The position numbers and the translations under genes are program-made. The notes under the pieces are model-generated. The model had not been told where the DNA came from. It did no database searches and saw nothing but the letters and a program-made list of their open reading frames with translations. 8,204 nucleotides of DNA. Origin: JAGNLA01 sp964472265. GTDB taxonomy: Bacteria; Caldisericota; Caldisericia; JAAYUI01. The stretch spans positions 1 to 8,204 of the forward strand of contig CAYYJO010000079.1 in assembly GCA_964472265.1 (NCBI GenBank), written 5' to 3'. This document shows, piece by piece, positions 1-6,134 of the stretch (within the stretch, counting starts at the first letter, position 1; every line of letters begins with the position of its first letter).

Positions 1-107
1 AGATCCACAGTCTTGGGGCTTATTGCCGGAAGACCGGTTCCTCCGCATCCTGTGAGGATTGCCACTATCGTCATACTCGTGATGCAAATTTTTTTCATTA
101 GGGACAT
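1..107 (-). CDS. N-terminus of a lipoprotein, cut by the window edge
   Basis: This is the 5' end of a gene that continues beyond the left edge of the window; 35 whole codons are visible. The peptide starts MSLMKKICITSM, followed by a hydrophobic run and the lipobox LTGC (residues 18-21), then a Gly-rich stretch GGTG. This is a typical type II signal peptide: two Lys, about a dozen hydrophobic residues, and a Cys that would be lipidated. The mature protein should therefore be membrane-anchored, in the periplasm or at the outer membrane. ATG codons in the same frame lie at 116, 107 and 98. I chose 107 because a GGATGG sequence lies a suitable distance upstream, but 98 (MKKIC) is also reasonable. 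A promoter candidate lies just upstream. Nothing in the visible part shows the function of the mature protein. The signal peptide is seen directly; export is inferred. Confidence 0.72.
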   Translation of the reverse strand, partial: MSLMKKICITSMTIVAILTGCGGTGLPAISPKTVD

Positions 108-148
108 GATACCCATCCATGATTAAATTAAAACTAGATTCTGGTAAT

Positions 149-176
149 AATATACCTAATTAGAAAAACTTTGCAA
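149..176 (-). promoter_or_regulatory. sigma-70-like promoter of the partial lipoprotein gene
   Basis: On the minus strand a -35 element TTGCAA (176-171) is followed after 16 bases by TATATT (154-149). Transcription would begin near 142, about 35 bases before the ATG at 107. It lies in the short gap after the cmk-plsC stop codon, where I see no terminator, so read-through from the upstream genes is also possible. The same TTGCAA hexamer occurs in two other promoter candidates in this window. AT-rich spacers produce such matches by chance, so this is a prediction. Confidence 0.4.
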
Positions 177-192
177 TAGTCGCAATCGTAAG

Positions 193-1476
193 CTAATCTG
201 AAGTGAAAACACCCTCAACAAACGGCTGGTTGCTTAACCTGGCAACTTCCATCATGTAGTCGTTGGTTACCTTCTCCAGCAATTCCTTTGATCCTCTCAC
301 ACTTGTGTCCCAGGTGATGGGTTTGCCAACGTTGACAGTGAGATTGCCCCGCCTTGGCCACTTGCAGCCAAATGGCAAAATATCGAACGCTCCAATGATT
401 CCCATCGGAATGATTGGCACTTTGTGACGATGGGCAAACATGGCTGCCCCAAGGTGGTAATGACCGCTTATTAAACCTGTTTTTGAGCGTGTTCCTTCGG
501 GATAGATAATGAAGCATTTGTTTTGACTCAAGACAACATCAATGCCCTTGACCACTTTTTTGCTTGCCAGTCCACGTTCTACAGGAACCGCTCCGTAACC
601 CCTAACACACCAATTGATGACCGGAATCTTGAATAGTTCTGATTTTGCGAGGAAATACCCCATTCGCGGGAGGGCAAGTCCCAGAAAAAAGACATCAAAG
701 ATTGATGTGTGGTTTGCCACAACAATGGCTGAACCAAAAGTCGGTACATTTCCTTTGCCATAAATTTTAATATTCCAAAAATTTCTTGCGATGGTGTTGC
801 AGACCCAATAGGAAAACCGCCACCACCAGGTCAGCTTCACCTTCATCATCTCGTCTTTTACCAGTTTGTAAATGCGTTTTACAACAACATTTCTGCTCAG
901 GTTTGTCGAATCGATGATGATTGCGTCTTCAGCGGGCTTTAAAGGTGCAACATCACGGCCTGAATCCCTGGCATCACGTTTTTTTAAAGCCTCAAGAATC
1001 GATTCATAGGACTGCTTCTTTTTTACATCCAGAAACCTTCGCTTGGCACGCTCTTCCACTGTTGCATCAAGGTAAATCTTGACCCTTGCCTCAGGGAGCA
1101 CGACTGTTCCTATATCCCTTCCAGCAACAATTATCGATTCATTAATGGCAATCTCTTTTATGGTCTTGTTGACCCACTCGCGAAGCCTTGGATCAACCGA
1201 CAACTGTGAGGCAAGCTCACCTATTTCAACAGAATCAAGCTGGCCGGTTACATCTTCACCGTTTAGGATGAATCTGGATTTTTTCAGTTCGAGCCTCGTG
1301 GCTTCGAGCAGTTCAGGGAGTTTTAGGCCGGTTTTCTGGCTGGAAAGTGCGGCAACCCGGTAAAGCTTGCCTGAATCGAGAAAATTAATTCCAAGCTTTT
1401 TTGCAACGATCAGTCCGACAGTGCTCTTTCCAGATGCTGCCGGTCCGTCTATGCTTGCCGTTATGTGCCTGATCAT
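193..1476 (-). CDS. cmk: Fused cytidylate kinase / 1-acylglycerol-3-phosphate acyltransferase (Cmk-PlsC)
   Basis: This is a two-domain protein of 427 residues. Residues 1-210 form a CMP/dCMP kinase, which makes CDP from CMP and ATP. They show the Walker A loop GPAASGKST (11-19), the NMP-binding segment DSGKLYR (34-40), GRDIGT (119-124), and the lid-type motif RDxxDSxR (167-174), followed by PL and DAIIIDST. Residues 211-427 form a PlsC-type lysophosphatidic acid acyltransferase, which makes phosphatidic acid at the membrane. They show the HX4D catalytic motif (H256, D261), GAVPVERG (295-302), YPEGTRS (325-331) and VPIIP (353-357). All key motifs of both domains are present. The joint has a Trp-rich amphipathic stretch (214-232) like the N-terminus of a free-standing PlsC, starting at Met210/211; no strong internal SD is visible there. 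The start ATG overlaps the carbamate kinase stop codon as ATGA, so translational coupling is likely. Separate adjacent cmk and plsC genes are known in other bacteria; here they are one reading frame. Confidence 0.95.
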   Translation of the reverse strand: MIRHITASIDGPAASGKSTVGLIVAKKLGINFLDSGKLYRVAALSSQKTGLKLPELLEATRLELKKSRFILNGEDVTGQLDSVEIGELASQLSVDPRLREWVNKTIKEIAINESIIVAGRDIGTVVLPEARVKIYLDATVEERAKRRFLDVKKKQSYESILEALKKRDARDSGRDVAPLKPAEDAIIIDSTNLSRNVVVKRIYKLVKDEMMKVKLTWWWRFSYWVCNTIARNFWNIKIYGKGNVPTFGSAIVVANHTSIFDVFFLGLALPRMGYFLAKSELFKIPVINWCVRGYGAVPVERGLASKKVVKGIDVVLSQNKCFIIYPEGTRSKTGLISGHYHLGAAMFAHRHKVPIIPMGIIGAFDILPFGCKWPRRGNLTVNVGKPITWDTSVRGSKELLEKVTNDYMMEVARLSNQPFVEGVFTSD

Positions 1477-2429
1477 GGAACGATTATTGTTCCTGCCTCT
1501 CCAGTCAAAGCTTTCCTTATGTGTCCAGGGTCAGTTATGACTGCCTTCTGTCCGCCATTTTTTATGAAATGGACAGCAGCCTCAACCTTTGGACCCATCG
1601 AGCCTTTGGCAAAATGGCCTTCAGTCATGTACTTTTCAGCTGTAGCAAGATTAACCACATCCAGAGCCGTCTGATCCGGTTTTCCGAAGTTGATGTATAC
1701 CTTTGGCACAGCTGTTGATATCAGGAGTATATCGGCTTTAACCTCGAGGGCAAGCACCGCCGAAGCCCTATCCTTGTCGATGACCGCCTCGATGCCTGCA
1801 AGTCCTTCGGCTGACTTGACCACCGGAATGCCACCACCACCGCAGGCGATGACTATGGCTTGGTTTTCTACCAGAAATTTTATTGCCTCAGCTTCAATGA
1901 TCGATTTTGGCCATGGTGACGCAACCACTCTTCTCCAACCCCTGCCGGAATCCTCCACGACATTCCAGCCCATCAACTGCTTCATTTTCATGGCAGTGTC
2001 CTTGTCCATGAAGCTGCCAATCGGCTTTGTCGGGTTTTTGAAACCTGGGTCGGAAGAGGAAACCTCGCACTGTGTTACAACCGTCAAAACCATCTCGTGA
2101 ATTCCACGCTTGGCAAGTTCGTCCTGAAGCGCCTGCTGGAGCTGGTAGCCGATTCCACCTTGCGTTTCAGCCACGGCGTAATCAAGCGTTGTTTCAGCTA
2201 TTTCAGGTTTGGCAAGCTCGGAGCGTCTCATGACAAGCCCAACCTGCGGGCCGTTGCCGTGGGATATGATAACCCTGTATCCATCAGCTGCGATTGATGC
2301 GACACTGAAAGCGGTTTCCCAGACGGCGTTTCTCTGGTTTGCCACCGTCATGTTCATGCCTGGAAGCAGGAGCGAGTTTCCACCGATTGCAATTACGATC
2401 TTTTCTTTTGAGCTCACCTTGAAAACCAT
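1473..2429 (-). CDS. arcC: Carbamate kinase
   Basis: This cytoplasmic enzyme of the amino-acid kinase fold reversibly transfers phosphate between carbamoyl phosphate and ADP, giving ATP, ammonia and CO2 in the catabolic direction. At 318 residues it has the usual family length. The family motifs appear in order: GGN (16-18), SHGNGPQVG (56-64), DPGFKNPTKPIG (127-138), GRGWRRVVASP (162-172), CGGGGIPV (196-203), AVIDKDRAS (215-223), NFGKPDQ (247-253) and GSMGPKVEAA (276-285). The motifs distinguish it from acetylglutamate and aspartate kinases. The start at 2429 leaves ten residues before the first beta strand (IVIAIGGNS). No good SD precedes it: that position holds a small inverted repeat ACAAA-TC-TTTGT (2448-2437), so a start a few codons away is possible. 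Arginine deiminase and ornithine carbamoyltransferase, its usual partners, are absent from the window. Instead its stop overlaps the cmk-plsC start by four bases. Confidence 0.96.
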   Translation of the reverse strand: MVFKVSSKEKIVIAIGGNSLLLPGMNMTVANQRNAVWETAFSVASIAADGYRVIISHGNGPQVGLVMRRSELAKPEIAETTLDYAVAETQGGIGYQLQQALQDELAKRGIHEMVLTVVTQCEVSSSDPGFKNPTKPIGSFMDKDTAMKMKQLMGWNVVEDSGRGWRRVVASPWPKSIIEAEAIKFLVENQAIVIACGGGGIPVVKSAEGLAGIEAVIDKDRASAVLALEVKADILLISTAVPKVYINFGKPDQTALDVVNLATAEKYMTEGHFAKGSMGPKVEAAVHFIKNGGQKAVITDPGHIRKALTGEAGTIIVP

Positions 2430-2467
2430 CCATTTTACAAAGATTTGTGTGATTTATTGGTGTGTGG

Positions 2468-2497
2468 TCAGCTGGCGCTCACAGGAGCCACGCCTGA
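2468..2497 (-). promoter_or_regulatory. Stem-loop in the leader of the carbamate kinase gene
   Basis: Between the predicted promoter and the carbamate kinase start, the transcript can fold as TCA-GGCG-(TGG)-CTC, loop CTGT, GAG-CGCC-(AGC)-TGA. This gives three short helices in line with 3-base bulges on alternate sides. There is no U-run after it, so it is not an intrinsic terminator. It could be a leader regulatory structure or chance. It resembles no riboswitch class that I recognise. Confidence 0.25.
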
Positions 2498-2511
2498 TTG
2501 GACGAGGGTTG

Positions 2512-2539
2512 ATTTTATGTGAACGGATGGCCGTTGCAA
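2512..2539 (-). promoter_or_regulatory. Promoter candidate for carbamate kinase / cmk-plsC
   Basis: On the minus strand TTGCAA (2539-2534), a 16-base spacer and TAAAAT (2517-2512) form a sigma-70-like promoter. Initiation would fall near 2505, leaving a leader of about 75 bases before the ATG at 2429. The spacer contains a small inverted repeat (AACGG-CCAT-CCGTT), which could be an operator or chance. The 200-base gap (2430-2629) holds no supportable small gene on either strand and no clear terminator for the upstream propeller gene. Confidence 0.4.
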
Positions 2540-2629
2540 CAAACAGGGGGTTAGAAATTCAATCGACACACGTTACATAATCCAACGCCAATTGTTGAAG
2601 CAGATTCCCAAGATCAGTAGATTTCCGGT

Positions 2630-3817
2630 TTAGTTCGTCCGCCTGACATATTTAGTTATCTTGTTGCTCTGGACGACATAAACACCATCACCAACAACCG
2701 TTACTGATCCGAAATCGTCACAATCCAGCTTCGTGATGGTCTCGCCGGTTTTGATGTCAATCACGGTGATCTGGCCTGAAAATTCAAGGTCAATCATTTC
2801 GGTGGCAAAAATGTAATCTTCGGTGAAGGCATCGATTATGTACATTTTGCTATTGCTCCAAAGGAATTTGTTGTCATCAACGCTGTGGCACTCCATTGAA
2901 TCAAAGGTCGAATTAATAAGATATTTCTCGTTATACCTAAGAAAAGCCAGAGTGAACAGGTCTCCATCACTCGTCCACTTTTCTTTTCCAGTCCTGGTGT
3001 CGTAGCACTTGACGCTCGTTTCTGAGTCGCAGGCCATGAAAACTGAAGGATTTGCATTCATCCAAAGCATTAGATTCATGAGAAACAGAAAATCTTCGTC
3101 GTGCAATGTTTTCTGCCAGACAAGCTCAGGCTCAAGCTCATCGCTCACCTTCAGCGCCCTGATCAAATTCAGGTTGTTCAAAACGATCATATCATCAAAC
3201 ACAATGAACATGTTGATGTCAAAGAGCGAATCCCCGAAACCCTGGAGCAAACTTCGCTTTCTTGAAGAAGTTTTTCCTGTTTGTGGAATATCAATTCTTT
3301 TGAACACTTCGCCTGTCGAAGGATCGATGACCTCAAACTGATTTTTGAATGCAATCCATATCTTGCCCTTGAAATACTGATAAGTCGGGAGGGTATCTTT
3401 AATGGTTTCCGCTTTTTCCCATTTCAACTCTCCTTCGAGCGTGTAACAGCGGAATGTAATGCCCACTTCGAATGGCTCTGCGTCAAAGTCAAAAACGACA
3501 TCGCTGGCAATTACAAGGTTGTCGTGGAAGACAATTGACCATGTAAGCAATGTCGACGGGGAGTATTCCTCCTTGCTCGTCCACACAATCTTTCCATCAA
3601 CCAGTTTGACGAGGTTTCTTCTGTCCGGATTTTTTGGCACGGCGTTCATTCCCCATACGTTGCCATCTCTATCGATTGATGGGCTGAAAGAAACATTTTC
3701 AAGTGGATCGGTTTCCCAGACTTTTTCAAAAACCTTGTTTTCTGCAGCCGACAGCTTTGCAGGAAGACAGGCAAGAACCATGCACACAGCAATAACCCCA
3801 AGCAATATCCTTCTCAT
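2630..3817 (-). CDS. Exported PQQ-type beta-propeller repeat protein
   Basis: This 395-residue protein has a clear signal peptide: MRR, then a hydrophobic run (4-16). Cleavage could be by signal peptidase I after KLSA (residue 24). Cys17 in VLAC is a poor lipobox match, so lipidation is less certain. The mature part consists of beta-strand repeats with the PQQ/quinoprotein-propeller signature, a strand ending in Asp, then TG and a downstream Trp or hydrophobic residue: YTLEGELKWEK (125-135), VIDPSTGEVFKR (163-174), YDTRTGKEKW (272-281) and VIDIKTGETITKL (352-364). I count at least four recognisable blades; others are diverged. No enzyme active site or PQQ-ligand set is evident, so a binding or scaffold role outside the cytoplasm, as in BamB-like propellers, is more likely than dehydrogenase activity. 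Residues 243-261 are unusually rich in Met, Leu and Phe for a propeller. An SD (GAGGTGG, 3827-3821) and a promoter lie directly upstream. The exact role is unknown. Confidence 0.85.
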   Translation of the reverse strand: MRRILLGVIAVCMVLACLPAKLSAAENKVFEKVWETDPLENVSFSPSIDRDGNVWGMNAVPKNPDRRNLVKLVDGKIVWTSKEEYSPSTLLTWSIVFHDNLVIASDVVFDFDAEPFEVGITFRCYTLEGELKWEKAETIKDTLPTYQYFKGKIWIAFKNQFEVIDPSTGEVFKRIDIPQTGKTSSRKRSLLQGFGDSLFDINMFIVFDDMIVLNNLNLIRALKVSDELEPELVWQKTLHDEDFLFLMNLMLWMNANPSVFMACDSETSVKCYDTRTGKEKWTSDGDLFTLAFLRYNEKYLINSTFDSMECHSVDDNKFLWSNSKMYIIDAFTEDYIFATEMIDLEFSGQITVIDIKTGETITKLDCDDFGSVTVVGDGVYVVQSNKITKYVRRTN

Positions 3818-3843
3818 GTTCCACCTCTAATATGAATGACAAG

Positions 3844-3872
3844 ATGATACCAATAAATCCATTTTTTTGCAA
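3844..3872 (-). promoter_or_regulatory. Promoter of the beta-propeller gene
   Basis: On the minus strand TTGCAA (3872-3867), an optimal 17-base spacer and TATCAT (3849-3844) lie between the terminator of the upstream S9 gene and the propeller start. Initiation near 3837 gives a leader of about 20 bases carrying the SD. Because a strong terminator lies just upstream, this gene needs its own promoter, which supports the prediction. Confidence 0.55.
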
Positions 3873-3880
3873 ACTGTCAT

Positions 3881-3904
3881 AAAAACCGCCTGTTTCCAGG
3901 CGGC
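3881..3904 (-). terminator. Intrinsic terminator after the downstream S9 peptidase gene
   Basis: On the minus strand a perfect 7-bp GC-rich stem, CCGCCTG (3892-3886 on the plus strand pairs with 3903-3897), closes a GAAA tetraloop and is followed at once by TTTTT (3885-3881). It lies about 20 bases after the stop codon at 3923. The reverse strand has an A/T-poor 3' flank, so the terminator works best for minus-strand transcripts. It separates the S9 gene from the propeller gene. Confidence 0.93.
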
Positions 3905-3922
3905 TTAAGGGTTTGACTGAGT

Positions 3923-5977
3923 TTATTTGTCTTTCTTTTCGGCAGGTTTTTCGGTTTTCTTTGGCAACAGTTGATCGAGACCATCGAAAAGATCAGTACC
4001 AGCCTTGACTTCAATGCTTGAGTCCTTGAAATCGTCTGCAATCATGGGTTCAACCCTACCACCGAGATGCTTGCCAAAGAATTCTTCAACAATTGCATAG
4101 AATGCTCTCTTGTTTTCCGGTTTTTGAAACTGATGACCCTCATCTGGAAAAACACACAGGGTGACCGGGAGTTTCTTTGCCTGCATAGCTTTGACAATCG
4201 TTTCCGATTCAGAGACGTTTACCCTGGAATCATTCGATCCGTGACCGATAAGAAGCGGTCGGACGATTTTGTCTACGAAATTGATCGGTGATCTGGATTC
4301 AAGATATTTCTTTCCTTCTGGTGTGTCTGGATCACCACCGATCTGCTTTTTGTAAGCATTGTACACGCCCTTGTAGTAACCTGGAATCGATTTCATATAG
4401 GTAATCAAATTCGAAATACCGACAATATCAACACCGCAAACGAATTTTTCAGGAGTGGTTGTCAAAGCCGATAAAACACAGTAACCGCCGAAACTTCTGC
4501 CAAGAATTGCAACCTTATCGGGAATTGCTATTTTTTGGGCAATTGCCCAATCTGCCACATCAATGAAATCATCTTGTATTTTTCCACCCCATTCACCGTT
4601 TCCCCTGTTCAGGAATTCTTTGCCGAAACCCCACGACCCCCGGTAGTTGACGCTGGCAACAGCGTAACCCCGATTGGCAAAATATTGGTGTGTCGGATCA
4701 AGTCCCCAGGAATCCCTGACATACGGGCCACCATGGATGTTGAGGATCAAAGGCACAGGCTGGTCTGGAATGCCATCGTTGTCAGGGTCTGTCCAGGGAG
4801 GCAGGGTGACAAAACAAACCAGGTCGAGTCCGTCTCTGGATTTTATCACCTGTGGCTTCATCCTGGCAAGTTTGAGATTGTCGAGATCCGGTCTGTTGGA
4901 GTAAAGATATTCAGCTTTACCGGCTTCTCGATTGTAGAGATAGTATTTGGTTGGACCGTTATCGTTCACATAACTGACAAGCCAGAACCTGTCGTCAGGC
5001 GAGGAGTCGGTAACAGAAAAATCACCATCTTGAAAATTGGTCAGATAGTCAATGTCTTTCTGGAACCTGTCGTCAATGACCTTCCAGTATTTCCTCTCAT
5101 AATTGAACCCCACAGCCACATAGTTGCCAGTTTTGTTTTCGGAAATCCAATCAACTGAATCCGACTTCTCATCCTCTACTACAAGCGTCTTCTCCCATGT
5201 CTCCAGATTGATCTTGTAGAGGGCGGAGGTGTTTCTGCCAACGCTTGAATCCATGTACTGATATTTCCCGGATTTGTCGATGACAGAGAGGTTCGTGTTC
5301 ATTTTATCTTCAAATGAGATTTTTTCTTTCAGTTCCCACTTGCCACCCTTGTAGAAATAAATCTCCGGTTCGCCATCTGCATTATAACTGACGCCCGTTT
5401 TGATGTTGAGTTTGGAGTCAAGGTAAACCTGCATTCCATCATCGCCAGGATAGATCATGTCGGCTTTACCGCTATCAACATTGATTTTGAGAATATCCAT
5501 GCATTGTGGGTTTCTCTGGTTGGTCAAAACTGCTATTTCATCAGGATTGTCATAATTGAAACTGAAGAGAAATGCCCTGAAACCCTTGCCGGGAGTCAGG
5601 TCTTTTTCAACTCCGGTTGCAATGTCCACCATATTGATGTGATACTGTTCATTGCCCCCTTCATCCTTAAGATAAAAAAGGCGGTTTTTGTTTGCACTCC
5701 AGTAAAAATTGCTCACCGGACTGTCTTTTGACTTTGTGACAGGCTTTGCTTCAGCCAGTTTCCCGACAGGAGCCACCCAGATATTCATCACACCTTCGTA
5801 AGGTGCGCTCCATGCAAGATGCTCTCCATCAGAACTTATCATGGGGGCAGCTTTCTCTGGATTGTCTGTAAAAACAGTTCTTGGGATGATAGGGAAATCT
5901 TTCTCGGTCAGCTTAACTCCTCCACACCCTGGCACAACAAGTATAAACGCAAAGAAAAACATCAAATATTTATTCAT
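3923..5977 (-). CDS. S9-family serine peptidase lipoprotein (downstream paralog)
   Basis: This 684-residue serine peptidase is of the prolyl oligopeptidase / dipeptidyl aminopeptidase type and would cleave peptides outside the cytoplasm. The signal peptide MNKYLMFFFAF ends in VVPGC, so Cys18 is probably lipidated. Residues about 30-375 form an N-terminal beta-propeller (TolB/WD-like segments such as ISSDGEHLAW and LTPGKGF). Residues about 376-640 form the alpha/beta-hydrolase domain: HGGP (415-418), NYRGSWGFG (444-452), nucleophile GRSFGGY with Ser495, Asp583 in SNDSRV, and His615 in DEGH. The triad is complete. A DxDxDGxxD loop (397-405) precedes the HGGP motif. The tail from 671 is Lys-rich. 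The nearest described families are S9 peptidases of the COG1506 type; the exact cleavage preference cannot be read from the sequence. GGAGGT (5986-5981) fixes the start. It has its own promoter and a strong terminator, so it is probably transcribed alone or with the upstream paralog by read-through. Confidence 0.94.
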   Translation of the reverse strand: MNKYLMFFFAFILVVPGCGGVKLTEKDFPIIPRTVFTDNPEKAAPMISSDGEHLAWSAPYEGVMNIWVAPVGKLAEAKPVTKSKDSPVSNFYWSANKNRLFYLKDEGGNEQYHINMVDIATGVEKDLTPGKGFRAFLFSFNYDNPDEIAVLTNQRNPQCMDILKINVDSGKADMIYPGDDGMQVYLDSKLNIKTGVSYNADGEPEIYFYKGGKWELKEKISFEDKMNTNLSVIDKSGKYQYMDSSVGRNTSALYKINLETWEKTLVVEDEKSDSVDWISENKTGNYVAVGFNYERKYWKVIDDRFQKDIDYLTNFQDGDFSVTDSSPDDRFWLVSYVNDNGPTKYYLYNREAGKAEYLYSNRPDLDNLKLARMKPQVIKSRDGLDLVCFVTLPPWTDPDNDGIPDQPVPLILNIHGGPYVRDSWGLDPTHQYFANRGYAVASVNYRGSWGFGKEFLNRGNGEWGGKIQDDFIDVADWAIAQKIAIPDKVAILGRSFGGYCVLSALTTTPEKFVCGVDIVGISNLITYMKSIPGYYKGVYNAYKKQIGGDPDTPEGKKYLESRSPINFVDKIVRPLLIGHGSNDSRVNVSESETIVKAMQAKKLPVTLCVFPDEGHQFQKPENKRAFYAIVEEFFGKHLGGRVEPMIADDFKDSSIEVKAGTDLFDGLDQLLPKKTEKPAEKKDK

Positions 5978-6028
5978 TATACCTCCGCAATTATTTTTAT
6001 TTGAGCCAGATGATCTATCTACACAATA

Positions 6029-6037
6029 ATTATATCA
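6029..6037 (-). promoter_or_regulatory. Extended -10 promoter of the downstream S9 gene
   Basis: The minus strand reads TGA-TATAAT (6037-6029), a perfect extended -10 (TGnTATAAT), about 50 bases before the ATG at 5977. There is no good -35 at the normal distance, which extended -10 promoters can tolerate. A TTGACA (6047-6042) lies only 7 bases upstream, too close to be its -35. The leader carries GCGGAGGT before the start. Confidence 0.6.
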
Positions 6038-6040
6038 TGG

Positions 6041-6126
6041 TTGTCAATAGTTTTTATATAAATATAATTGTTTTTGTCGATTTTTTATGAAATTCAGGCT
6101 GCTATTCGCATAGCCTTGGTGTTTTT
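6041..6126 (+). other. Possible short plus-strand transcription unit (promoter plus hairpin with U-run)
   Basis: In the AT-rich spacer between the S9 paralogs the plus strand has TTGTCA (6041-6046), a 16-base spacer and TATAAT (6063-6068). About 30 bases further is an imperfect hairpin (6096-6117: stem GCTAT/ATAGC with loop TCGC, extended by AGG/CTT past a 2-base bulge), followed after GGTG by TTTTT (6122-6126). A transcript of about 50 bases could start near 6075 and stop at about 6126, or run on antisense to the 3' end of the upstream paralog. There is no open reading frame in it. The AT content makes chance matches likely. Confidence 0.2.
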
Positions 6127-6134
6127 AACAAAAA

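Noticed and set aside
1690..2100. A 136-codon open frame on the plus strand
   Set aside because: It is antisense to the conserved core of carbamate kinase; low-complexity composition and no SD.
2820..3060. Short frames on either strand within the propeller gene
   Set aside because: They are shadows in other frames of a gene with a signal peptide and clear repeats.
4535..5158. A 207-codon open frame on the plus strand
   Set aside because: It lies wholly antisense to the S9 peptidase, has no recognisable motif, and follows the codon pattern of the real gene on the other strand.
6042..6047. Perfect TTGACA on the minus strand as a -35 box
   Set aside because: It is only 7 bases from the TATAAT, and no acceptable -10 lies 16-18 bases downstream.
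6096..6117. Hairpin as intrinsic terminator of the upstream S9 gene
   Set aside because: On the minus strand the stem is followed by GAATTTC and not a U-run; the U-run is on the plus-strand side only.
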